The notes under the pieces were generated by a model, which had not been told where the DNA came from, did not search any database, and saw only the letters and a program-made list of their open reading frames with translations. The position numbers and the translations under genes are program-made. Shown here one piece after another: positions 40,180-50,585 of a stretch of DNA of 64,000 nucleotides (position 1 is the stretch's first letter; every line of letters starts with the position of its first letter). The stretch lies in the NCBI GenBank assembly GCA_033064195.1, contig JARBJD010000255.1:1-64000 (forward strand), in the 5' to 3' direction. The DNA is from Blattamonas nauphoetae (taxonomy: Eukaryota; Preaxostyla; Oxymonadida).

Positions 40180-43100
40180 GCGATTGCTGACTCGTTTTTG
40201 CGTGATGACAGGAACTCGCCAACTTCAGTCAGTGTTGGTCAGTCTTTCGGATTCACGGACAGACATCGCGTCAGCATCGCGACGAACTCGTCGTCATGCA
40301 CATCCGACATATTTGGAGGAATCCCAGTCCCAGACTGACGTTGAGCAACAACAGCATCCACTTCTCCGTACGGAACAAGCCCAGTCTCAATCTCCCACAA
40401 GATCAGGCCAAGACTAAAAACTGACGCATTCGGACCATCCACCTGTCCACTTCCAGCAACCACTTCAGGTGCTCGCCATCGAAGACCATCCATCCCACCC
40501 TTCTCTCCTTCTGCTCCAACAGCGTTCGGGTCCTGTTGTTTCTGAGCCAGCAGCACCGCTTGTTCCGCCTCTGTCGAGTTCATGTCAAGTTTCAGCTGAA
40601 CGTTCCCAGCGGAATCAAGAAGAATCCAGTGAGACGACAGTTGAGTCAGAACATCACTCTGTCCGCGACGAGCAACAACCTGCTTCAATCCATTCACAAT
40701 TTGAACTCCAATCGTCCGCTTCCCAATGTCTTTCTTTTGTGTGTGGATCACTGAATAAAGGGTGGTGTTCATTCGGGTTGTCGAAACTGCGAAATCTCCA
40801 CTGCACTTCATCACCTCAACCAAGTACTCAAGAGCATCAGCTTTCGATGATTGTGGCTGTCCAACTTTGGTTGGAAAGAGACTGTTGTCTGGTCCGAAGT
40901 TCGAGTGGCTGAGTGCTTGTGGAGGGATCTGGGCATTCGTGTGGTCTGGACCGAATCCTTCAACTTCGATCTTCTCGTCCACCTGCTCGTCTGTCCGTTC
41001 TTCCAATTCCTTCAGCGATGTCTCTGCTTTGTTCTTTTGGCGACGGAGGAGAACGATGATGACGATGGCGAGGAGCAGAGCGATGAGTAGGCTCGAGACG
41101 AGAGGAATTAGCCAGCTCAGAAGTTTCTTCGTGCCTGGTAACATCGCTTTCTTATCATCGCCTTTTTTTGGGTCTGTGGGATCCTCAGGTTCAGGTTTGG
41201 GTTCAACTGGGTCTTCTGGTTCTGGGTTTTCTGGTTCCTCTGGAGGGACATACGATGATTTGGGGATGTGGAATGAGATGGTCTCGTTCATCCACACAAA
41301 TGGCGATTCTGAGTTTGTCAATCGTGTGATGGACTTGATCGTGTAGTTTGTGTCGTGGGTCAGCAAGCGATCCTCTCCAACCACAACAAAGCCAGACGAG
41401 ACACCAATCTTTGACGGTTCATCAAAGGCAACAGTGATGGCGACATCCTTTCCTTCTTCCTCCACAACAATCTCGAATGATCCTTTCACCTCTTCGCTGA
41501 GCAAAAGCGAAACAATGGCGAGTGGCTTGTCGGTTGAGACGAGTTGAGCTTTGGCTTCGATGAGAGTGGGTGGAGTTGGAGTGGTGAAGGAGACGAAGGA
41601 TGGCGTCGAAGCGAGGTTGAACACCCACGCTGCCAGCGGGAATGTGAGTGTATTCGAGAGAGACGAAGAGGAAGAAGGAACAATCCCAACAATCGACGTG
41701 ATTGTGTACGACGTCGAGTAATCCAGAGTCAACGATGGAGACGGCGATGTCAGCGTGCCCTTCCCATTCACAAACTCAATCACTCCATTCACATCTGTCT
41801 TGTCCTCGTCGTTTCGAAATGTCACTTGATATTTCTGCGATGCAATCGGCATCTTCCCCTTCATCTCCAACTCCATTCTTCCTGACAGTGGATCAAACGA
41901 GAGTTCCACTCCCTCCGTCAACATTGGCCCAATCTTATCGAAAGAATCATGAATAATTCTGGTGCACGACTGCTCTGGAGAGTATGCTTTGGCAGTCGCG
42001 CGCATTCCAATGCTGGTTGCAGTGCATGTCGTGAAGCAGTCGACAATCGACAGTGTTGGTATTTCATCACAATCGAAAGAGTTCAGGTGCACATCAACAA
42101 AAGCTGAAGCGTCCTCAGGAATGCAGATCAACTCTGGAATCTTTGGGTTCTGTTCGACCGAGTTGTTAACGAATGCGACTCGAGTGAGAGAGATCGACGA
42201 TGGATGCTCATCGTATATCTCAAATCTGATTGCTCCACTTGTACCTGAAAAGCAATCCTTCACCAGACAATCAGAGACCACACATGATTCAAGTCCCATC
42301 ACTGTGAATGCAGCACCAAAATCCCCTGATGAACACTCGATGAAAGAACAATCCTTCATTGTCAGTGTTTTCGTTGAGGGAAGCGAACCGAGGAATCCAC
42401 CAGCAAGACTGCTTATGTGTTCATAGCCTGTAGTGCATCGGAGAAAGCGGAAGTCGGTTATCACAATGTCACAAGAAGCATACAAATACATTCCAGCGAC
42501 CTGATCAGAACTCTGACAATCCGTGAAATTGAGTCGTGTGAAGGCTGTTGGTGCGACATCATTGAAGAAGAATTGGGCGCCAGCAGTTGTGTGTGAGGTG
42601 CCAGAAGCAGAGCAATCGTTGAAAAGACAGTCGGAGAGAGAGACAGCTCCATTGATATCGACGTACATCCCACCAACCATTTCATTGGAAGAACAAGACA
42701 CGAAGACGAGATTTGTGATGGTTGAGACAGCTGCAGCAGAGTATATACAGTGACTGCACAACCCGCCATTCGTGCAAAACCCGCCATACTAGCATATTTA
42801 TCCGCCCATAATCCAAATTTCTCCGGACCCATAATTTCATGAGTCAAACTTTTTTTTCGTGGAAGTTCATCTCGACCCCATAAATCACTTGAGGTAGAAA
42901 TCGAACCTCCAAAATAGGATCCCTTGTTCAGGGCGCCTATTTAAGAGCCTTTTTTGGCCCTTTTTTTGGTCCCCAAAAATAGTGGTCCTTAACATTTAAG
43001 CTTAGGGCATAAATCCTTCGCCGCCACATTTCTCCACGCCCATTCAAGATTTTTCTTTCTCGTATGATTTATGGTGGTTTGGGATTGTTTTCTCTCGAAA

Positions 43101-45547
43101 TGACAATTTTTTGAAAAATGAAAAATCCTGGGGGGAGCTGGGCGAAAAAATGGGGAAAAAAACTGACATCCATGTATATTAAGCTTAGGAACTCGAAAAC
43201 TTGTTTTGATCATATCTTTACAACCAGACATAGTTCGGACATGAAGTTTTCACCAACATGGATGTTTTGTTGGATACTAATTTTTTATGAAAATTTTGAG
43301 AGTTCTCGATGGTTTCCTATTTTGGAGCTTGAAGCTATTTTCATCTATTGCCTCAGAAATTTTTGGTTTTTTCGTTCAATATCAGTTCTGCAGGCCCTAA
43401 ATCGCTCAGAAATGTTCGAGACAGTGTCCTCATCAACTTACAGTGATATTTCCGGAAAATCTATGTGTATTGCCAAGATAACGGTGTTTTGGAAATCCAC
43501 CGATTTGGAATTTGTCCGACCTCCAAAATAGGAAACCATCGAGAACTCTCAAAATTTTCATAAAAAATTAGTATCCAACAAAACATCCATGTTGGTGAAA
43601 ACTTCATGTCCGAACTATGTCTGGTTGTAAAGATATGATCAAAACAAGTTTTCGAGTTCCTAAGCTTAATATACATGGATGTCAGTTTTTTTCCCCATTT
43701 TTTCGCCCAGCTCCCCCCAGGATTTTTCATTTTTCAAAAAATTGTCATTTCGAGAGAAAACAATCCCAAACCACCATAAATCATACGAGAAAGAAAAATC
43801 TTGAATGGGCGTGGAGAAATGTGGCGGCGAAGGATTTATGCCCTAAGCTTAAATGTTAAGGACCACTATTTTTGGGGACCAAAAAAAGGGCCAAAAAAGG
43901 CTCTTAAATAGGCGCCCTGAACAAGGGATCCTATTTTGGAGGTTCGATTTCTACCTCAAGTGATTTATGGGGTCGAGATGAACTTCCACGAAAAAAAAGT
44001 TTGACTCATGAAATTATGGGTCCGGAGAAATTTGGATTATGGGCGGATAAATATGCTAGTATGGCGGGTTTTGCACGAATGGCGGGTTGTGCAGTCACTG
44101 TAGACACATACAACCCTCCAGTCTCTGTGGTGCCTTCACTGCCAGGCCCACATTCTTCAAATCGGCAGTCTTCAATCGATGTTGACTGCATCGCCACAAC
44201 GTACATCCCGGATCCGCTAATGCTTGCTTTGATGTTCGTGAAGTTCGTCTTTTCCACAGTGACCGGTTGGCAGTCTGGAGCGCTTCTTTGGTCAATGAAA
44301 GCGGCACCTCCCAACCTGTCGTTTGCATCGGTAGATACGACTGTGAGGTCGGTGAACGAGCAGGAGGTGATGGTGATGGTGCCTGGGTACGCTTTGAAGG
44401 TGAGTGGACGGGCGTTTGTGACGTATTTGTCTCCAGTGAAGTGGCAGTGCGAGAAGTTGGCGAATGTTGAGTCGGTGCCACTGTTTTGGTCGAAGAAATA
44501 TGCAATGCCATCCTGGAATTGCTCGGGATATTGGGAAGGGTTGGGGAGAGTGATGGATGGAGATGGGTCGGAGTCGGTGTTGGGGGAGGAGAGGAGGGAG
44601 GAGAAGGAGGAATTCGAGCACAAAACTGACCCTCCATTGTTCACGTCTCGAATCGTCGATCCCGACAGATGCGAGCTAGTCAACGACACAACACATCCCA
44701 ACATCTTTTGGGACAAATGTGACAGCTGTGGCAGGTGGGATGAGCCAATCGAACTCATGTTCACAAACGAGCATCCAATCAGCGATGACGAGATTCTTCC
44801 CATTTCGTCGTTTCGCTTTCGAGCTTTGTGTGTCAGCGAGAGGCCAATCCCGTCTGTTCCGAGAACTCCCTGCGAGCTGAACGAACAGCCAACTATCAAG
44901 ATTGAACGCGATGTTCCACAATCTGGAAACGCTGCTGTTTCCACAAGACCACGCAACTGGCCACTTTCACTCGAGATCGAGCATTTCTTCACCACAACTG
45001 ACGATTCTGTTGTGGATCCCTCGAACGTTGATGGTAAAATCAGAATGGCACTTGACCCCGACGAGAGTTCAATTCTGCTTTCAGATATTGTCAGCATGCT
45101 GTCTGAAACAATGGCCAGTCTTGTAGTGTGTGCTTCGTTCCTCTGCTTTCTTGCTTCTTCAGAATTGGCGGCGAGTGAAAAGTGGAGCGATTTCAATGAC
45201 AGTGTTGAGTTGGTCAATGAGAATATGCAATTGGTACCAGTGTGTACAGGGAATCTTTCTTCATTTGGGTTGATTTCTGATCCAGATTGCGGGATAATGC
45301 GTGTTCCTGGTGATGATCTTTGGTTCGATGGTTCTCCCGATAATTCAAGATACCTTCCAATGATTTTGACGTTGTCTCCAACGTACGTTCCTTCTGGAAT
45401 CCTGGTAACTTGAATATCATTCGATTGTGCATCTGTTGTGTTCGAGATAGTGTCGAGAAAAGATTGGAGATTTGTTGGATTGGTTGTTCGAGAAGGACCG
45501 GCGAATAGTGATTGAAAGAGGCAGAGAAGGAGTGAGAGGGGGATCAT
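40180..45547 (-). pseudogene. Receptor-like surface gene split by a MITE
   Basis: The gene starts at 45547 with a signal peptide (MIPLSLLLCLFQSLFAGPSR). Beta-helix-like repeats run to 44103, where a foldback MITE (42748-44100) interrupts the gene, and coding resumes at 42745. The second part ends with three beta-sandwich-like repeats, a Pro/Glu-rich stalk (PPEEPENPEPEDP), a membrane span (LLSWLIPLVSSLLIALLLAI), a basic stop-transfer and a kinase-like domain. That domain keeps LSSHWILLD in place of the HRD loop, RWRAPEV in place of APE, and FSLGLILWEIETG. The lysine and DFG sites are not seen, so it is a pseudokinase. A TGA at 40239 ends the frame about 20 codons early compared with the gene at 58916. 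Counting one TA, the frame is kept across the insertion (V-S-I-Y-S-A-A-A-V). Confidence 0.88.
42748..44100. mobile_element. Foldback MITE (Tc1/mariner or pogo-type), 1.35 kb
   Basis: Two near-identical inverted arms of about 578 bp (42748-43325 and 43523-44100) flank a loop of about 200 bp. The ends read CAGTGACTGCACAACCCGCC. TA duplications are at 42746-42747 and 44101-44102. The CAGTG start and TA target site are typical of Tc1/mariner and pogo elements. Internal blocks match the element at 17256-18649. No protein is encoded. It lies in the coding part of a surface gene. Confidence 0.93.
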
Positions 45548-45691
45548 GATTCGGATCAGAGATAGATCGAGACTATTTTCTCGAGAGGAGAGAGGATGGG
45601 AATGAGATCGTGCCCTTTCTTTGTATTTCCCCCCACCAGAGACAAATCTCAATCAACTCGAGAATTTTGTCTCGACTTGTCTCTGTCTCGA
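45548..45691. promoter_or_regulatory. Head-to-head promoter region with inverted blocks
   Basis: On each strand a block CTCGAGAA, a T/A pair, GTCTCGA, then TCTCTG and CGAAT leads directly into ATGATCCC. The minus copy serves the gene starting at 45547, and the plus copy serves the short frame at 45692. The same block precedes the start at 39156. This is the best candidate for a core promoter or 5' leader of the surface family. Confidence 0.6.
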
Positions 45692-45820
45692 ATGATGATC
45701 CCTCTTTGCCTCTTTCTCTGCTTCTATCAGTCCATCTTAACCGTCTTTTCCCAGACAATTCGACAGACTCGTTTTTGTGAGGAGATTGGTGGGTTGAGTG
45801 GACACATTGTTGATCTTTGA
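45692..45820 (+). pseudogene. Truncated start of another surface-family paralogue
   Basis: A 42-residue frame begins MMIPLCLFLCFYQSILTVFS, clearly the family signal peptide (compare MIPLSLLLCLFQSLFAGPSR at 45547). It ends after about 20 further residues without any repeat region. It is arranged head to head with the minus-strand gene and shares its upstream block in mirror orientation. It looks like the leftover end of an inverted duplication. Confidence 0.65.
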
Positions 45821-45929
45821 ACATCGCATCTCACAATCATTTCATCTCATCTCTCGAATTGTTATTTTCACAGAATCCTGCTCATTGCGATCAACGCTTC
45901 AATAAAGGGTTGGGATCTTTCTCGAACTC

Positions 45930-48900
45930 ATGATTTTCTTCATAATTCTCCCTATCATTTTGGGGATATCTTCGCTTCCTTTGGATTCTTCGATTTCCAA
46001 TATTGATGAACTTTTGAGCTCTTCCACTGTTGTGGACGAAACGCTCGAAGTCAAAACCGTCAAAACACAATCTCCAATCCTTCAAAGTTGTGGGCATGCT
46101 CTCGCACATCGACATATATCTGTTCTTGGAAACTCAGAGAACAAGACCATCCTCTTAGGATCCCCCAACTCAAACTATTCGCTTGTCCAATTCACCAACT
46201 CTTCATTCTCGATATTGCACTTCGCTCTCATGAATGAGAACGGACTCTGCCTCGAGATGGATGAAAATTCACATTGTTCAGTTGAGGATTGTTCCATCTT
46301 CCTTTCAAACCGGAATAATCCGATATCGGTCCAAAACTCGTTTCTACTTTTGGGGCGCACCATCTTCATTTGTCCGCCGGAAAGTCGTGTTTCACTCTCT
46401 CTTTACACACAATCTTCTTTTGGGAGTTCAATTCTATATTATTCTGTTTTGATTCGCAATTTTACACCTGACACTCAGTTCGCTTTTCTGGATTGTCTGT
46501 CTTCGTCTGACGTCTCAGCGCTGAACTGTGTCTTTAAGAATGTGTCCAGCAGATCTACGACATCGTTTTCACAACATTTCTCGAACATACCAGGAACGAC
46601 GAAAGTGATGAATTCCAACGCGGAAACTTGCCACAATCTGCTTTCGGGAAACATCTTCACACCACTCTACGTCTCTCCATTCTTTATGATTAACTCATCG
46701 TCTACCTGCAACACCGAGACCTGGTCTCCGCCGCTATCTCAAACGACCACCAATCCGACTCACCCAACCTCGCTGTTTACGCTCCCGTTTGTCGTGCGAA
46801 GCAGTTCTTTCGTTTCATGCAAAGGCCTGGGCACCTTTGGAGGTGCTCTTGCGGTGTTCCGATGTGACTCTGTGGAAGTTGAAAACTCGACTTTCGAACG
46901 CTGCTCAGTGGACGATGCTGCGGAAACGGGAAGAAAGAACGCGGGAGGAGCTATTTTGTTGACTGGCCAAGGAGATCCGCAAGTCAGAATAACGAAATGC
47001 ACGTTTTCGGAAAACAGAGCTGAGCGAGGAGGAGCACTCGTGTTTGTGAACGTCACTCGAATCCAAATTGAAGATTCGTCGTTCACGAAGAACGAGGAAA
47101 GTGAGCACGACGGCAGACGACGACAGGATGGAAGGAAGGAGGAGAGAGGGGAAGGGGGAGGAGTGTGGGTTTGTGGGAGAGTGGACGAGCTGCTGGTGTG
47201 TGGTCTTCGCTGTGAAGAGAACAAAGCAGAAGGAGGAGGCTGGCTGAGCATGAGTTCTCTCGCTCGCACTTCGACAATCTCGTCGTGTCTGCTTTGTAAG
47301 AACAGGGCTGAGAGGGCAGGAGGAGCGATGCTGTTTGGAGGAGAAGGCGATTGCGTGTCGATTGTGTTCGAGTTTTGCCGATTTGAAGGAAATACGGTGA
47401 CAGCTCAGATTGGAGGCCACGAGGTAGGGTCGGACGTATGCTTTATGGACAGCAGTATAGACATCATGGACTCTTTGCTGAGAGTGGAGAACTGCTCATC
47501 AACCTCAAACACAGCCAAAATTGGAGTGTTGTCATCTGAAGGCAACTTCTCGGCACTCTCATTCCTCTCGACGTCTGCAAAAACGAACGAGGGAACAGGA
47601 ACGACGGTGCTTGTGACAACAAGCGGGACAGACGTAAGCGGATGTGGCTCGACCTCAGACGCTGCTTGTGCCACGGTGGGAGGGGCAGTGACGTTGGCAA
47701 GCAACACCGAAATGGAGATTCAGGTTGGAGCAGGGTTATTTACCGAGACAACGACGATCACACTGCTTCTCGACCAATCACTCTCAATCACTGGGGATGA
47801 CGAACAACCCCCAACGCTCACCACTCCGGACAACTTCATCACTGTCACTAAGAAATCAAGTCTGACGCTGTCCAACCTCGTCATTCATCCGGAGGGAAGA
47901 CTCATGAACTGTTCCATTGGTGTCATCTCCCTCTCCTCCATCACAATCGCCGGCAACGCGAATGTCTTCTCCAACCACTTGATCTATGTTTCTCTCTCCG
48001 AATCCACAGACTCTCTCCATGTCGACCATCTCACCGTCGAAAACATCTACGCTTCCGGATACGGACTCGATCTTCAGATTCGGAACTGTCCGCTCACACT
48101 CTCTCATCTCAATCTCACGCGATTCTCCACAAGAGATTACACACTCCGTATCTCATCATCCTACAACAATGTGTCAGTTTCAGACATTGCTCTTCGCACC
48201 ATTACCTCTTCCTCCAGTTCCTCCGCCTTCATCTACTTCTCTTTCATGTGGAGTAATGTGACAATCAGCAATATCGACGTATCTGACTTTAAACTTTGGA
48301 AGACGCTGTGCTTAGTCTATCTCGGATTTCATTCGTCGACTGTGACAATTGATTCCATATCACTCACTGGAGCCGTCTCACCAGAAGAATTCTATTCCAT
48401 CATCTCTCTTGGCTTTCTCCGTTCGGAAGCAACAATCCAAAACATTAATGTTGCATGCACAAGTGTCGATAAATTGTTTGCATCAGAAGTATTCAGTCTT
48501 TATGTGGATGAGGGTTCGTCATGCGACATCTCTCATCTTCATCTGACGAATTGTTCTACCTTCTCTGTCTGGGAATTCCAAGTTTCTTGGGACTGTTCTC
48601 TGATCCTCTCCGACTTTCGAGCCCAAAACTGCGTCTCAACTCAATACTCTTCCCTGAGACTTGAAGGTGGGACAACATCAATTGTCGACTCTTCCTTCTC
48701 CAATGGTTCAAGCACCTACTCCGCAGGAGGATTGGACGTTCATCTCAGGTCAGGCTCTCTCCACTGTCTCCGTGTTGACTTTGTCAACTGTTCGTCCACT
48801 CCCAAAGGTTGGGGACAAGGTGGAATGTCTGTAGAGATCGAGTCGGGGACTCTCACGATCGATTCTTGTTCTTTCTCGAAATGCTCGACAGCAGGCGATG

Positions 48901-50333
48901 GAGGAGCACTTTTCATTTACTTGTTTCATGCGTACGAACCATGGGACTATCTGCTGAAATCGATCAGATTTGGACGAGGAGAGGACGCGAACCGATGTGG
49001 GAAATGGGGATTCGGGAACGATGTGTTTGTCTATGCTGAAAATCTCGAAAGCATCATCACGCCAGAAAGATGGGAAGGGTCGTTCAGTTCGTCGACACGG
49101 ACAGATTTGATGGGCTATGATCAGAGACTCGAAAAGACCATGTCGCTCCTCCCGTTTCTGCGAGGAAATAAAGTGTTTGTGGGGAAGGATGGAGATGACG
49201 ACAACGATGGACTGGACGACGCGCCTCTTCGGACACTCTTCGCGGCATTCAAAATGATGAAAGATGATGGAGTTTCGTTTGGGACGATTCTTGTCTCTGA
49301 CGTTGCTGTGATCGGGAAGACCATCCAACTCGAGACAGACAAAAAGTACGATGTTGTGAATGAAGAAGATAAGAAAGGACAAGTTTCATGTTCGATTGAC
49401 GATGGAGAATGGAAAACGGGAACAGGACGTGTTGTGGAGGCGATGGTGAGACTGGAGATTGTGTCGCTGAGCTTCTCCGAATTGGAGTTCAGTGGATTCG
49501 CGTCTCCCGTCGGAATCAACTCCGTCTTCTCCGTCGAAGTCCAATCGACCCTCACACTGACAGCATGCTCGATTGCCTCGTCGCACGAGATCACACACAC
49601 TCTGGCGAAGGTGTCACACGACGGCACTCTACTGGTTGATGGTTTAGAAGTGTCGCAGGTGCGATTCGGGGGGAAGGGGAGTGTGTTTGTGGTGGGATCG
49701 AAGGGGAGAGTGGAGATGGAGGATGGAGAGGTGTCGTCGACGTCGCTGGAAGGAGGAGCTGTCGTGTGGGGGTCGTCCGAAAGTGGGATGGAAGTGACCG
49801 AAACGAAGTTTGTGGGATGCACAGGGAGGCAGTTTGGGAGTCTGATCCGTGTTTCTGTTTTTGGATGCCGAGTTAGCGTTGTGAAATGTGTCTTCGCGGA
49901 TTGCAGGACAGTGGTTGGGATGGAGGAGATGAGAGGGGGCGAGGAGAGAGTGGGAGGAGGATGTGTTGTGATCAAGCTGGGAGCACGATCGAAAATGACA
50001 CGACACTCGCCAGCGTCGTCTGCCGACCTCTCTTCGACGCACTTCTCGAACTGTATTCTGACGAGCCCAGACTCACACTCTTCGTCGATGGTTGGAGGAG
50101 CTGCCTTTCTGATTGAGTCGATGGAGAAGAACGGGAGGATTGATTTTACCGAAACAGAAGTGCGAAACTGCACGTGTGGAGAGGGATTGAAGCGAGAAGG
50201 GACGGATGGAGGAGTGATCGTGTGGAGAACGAGTCGTCCTCACACAGATCGGCGCCGAATGAGAGTTGTGGGGTGTGGAGTGGGCCAAGTCGAACTCGGT
50301 TCAACTGAATCTGTGTCCGCGTCCGAACTCTAA
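45930..50333 (+). CDS. Large secreted beta-helix surface protein (1467 aa)
   Basis: A signal peptide (MIFFIILPIILGISSLPLDS) is followed by long runs of short beta-strand repeats of parallel beta-helix type. Examples are GGALAVFRCDSVEVENSTF, GGAILLTGQGDPQVRITKCTF, GGALVFVNVTRIQIEDSSF and GGAMLFGGEGDCVSIVFEF. Two spacer motifs of this protein family are present: TSGTDVSGCGSTSDAACATV near residue 570 and VGKDGDDDNDGLDDAPLRTL near residue 1085. Many Asn-X-Ser/Thr sites suggest glycosylation. Unlike its neighbours it has no membrane span and no kinase-like tail; the frame ends after a charged segment at 50333. It could be a secreted member, or its tail could have been lost. The single open frame has no visible break. 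Confidence 0.85.
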   Translation: MIFFIILPIILGISSLPLDSSISNIDELLSSSTVVDETLEVKTVKTQSPILQSCGHALAHRHISVLGNSENKTILLGSPNSNYSLVQFTNSSFSILHFALMNENGLCLEMDENSHCSVEDCSIFLSNRNNPISVQNSFLLLGRTIFICPPESRVSLSLYTQSSFGSSILYYSVLIRNFTPDTQFAFLDCLSSSDVSALNCVFKNVSSRSTTSFSQHFSNIPGTTKVMNSNAETCHNLLSGNIFTPLYVSPFFMINSSSTCNTETWSPPLSQTTTNPTHPTSLFTLPFVVRSSSFVSCKGLGTFGGALAVFRCDSVEVENSTFERCSVDDAAETGRKNAGGAILLTGQGDPQVRITKCTFSENRAERGGALVFVNVTRIQIEDSSFTKNEESEHDGRRRQDGRKEERGEGGGVWVCGRVDELLVCGLRCEENKAEGGGWLSMSSLARTSTISSCLLCKNRAERAGGAMLFGGEGDCVSIVFEFCRFEGNTVTAQIGGHEVGSDVCFMDSSIDIMDSLLRVENCSSTSNTAKIGVLSSEGNFSALSFLSTSAKTNEGTGTTVLVTTSGTDVSGCGSTSDAACATVGGAVTLASNTEMEIQVGAGLFTETTTITLLLDQSLSITGDDEQPPTLTTPDNFITVTKKSSLTLSNLVIHPEGRLMNCSIGVISLSSITIAGNANVFSNHLIYVSLSESTDSLHVDHLTVENIYASGYGLDLQIRNCPLTLSHLNLTRFSTRDYTLRISSSYNNVSVSDIALRTITSSSSSSAFIYFSFMWSNVTISNIDVSDFKLWKTLCLVYLGFHSSTVTIDSISLTGAVSPEEFYSIISLGFLRSEATIQNINVACTSVDKLFASEVFSLYVDEGSSCDISHLHLTNCSTFSVWEFQVSWDCSLILSDFRAQNCVSTQYSSLRLEGGTTSIVDSSFSNGSSTYSAGGLDVHLRSGSLHCLRVDFVNCSSTPKGWGQGGMSVEIESGTLTIDSCSFSKCSTAGDGGALFIYLFHAYEPWDYLLKSIRFGRGEDANRCGKWGFGNDVFVYAENLESIITPERWEGSFSSSTRTDLMGYDQRLEKTMSLLPFLRGNKVFVGKDGDDDNDGLDDAPLRTLFAAFKMMKDDGVSFGTILVSDVAVIGKTIQLETDKKYDVVNEEDKKGQVSCSIDDGEWKTGTGRVVEAMVRLEIVSLSFSELEFSGFASPVGINSVFSVEVQSTLTLTACSIASSHEITHTLAKVSHDGTLLVDGLEVSQVRFGGKGSVFVVGSKGRVEMEDGEVSSTSLEGGAVVWGSSESGMEVTETKFVGCTGRQFGSLIRVSVFGCRVSVVKCVFADCRTVVGMEEMRGGEERVGGGCVVIKLGARSKMTRHSPASSADLSSTHFSNCILTSPDSHSSSMVGGAAFLIESMEKNGRIDFTETEVRNCTCGEGLKREGTDGGVIVWRTSRPHTDRRRMRVVGCGVGQVELGSTESVSASEL

Positions 50334-50585
50334 TTCTCCTCGGCACATTCTCCAACACTTCGAGGTTCACTCAACGGACACAAAACTCCCTTCAAGTCTT
50401 TGTTTGATTCTCTCTCAGCCTCAAGTCACCTTTCCTTTTGTTATCCTCTGAAACTAGTTTTCTTGACGACTACTTTCTTTTTGCACCTCATTCCGTGTAT
50501 CAACGTTCTTGCTTCAATAATTTGAAAAAGAAAGAGATAATGTTGAGTTGCAGTGTGGAGATTGCATGAAATAAATCTAATGATT

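Noticed and set aside
42989-43859. Identical 80-residue frames on opposite strands
   Set aside because: These are the arms of the second foldback MITE, not genes.
49121-50173. 350-residue Ser/Pro/Thr-rich minus frame
   Set aside because: It is antisense to the large beta-helix gene and has no family features.
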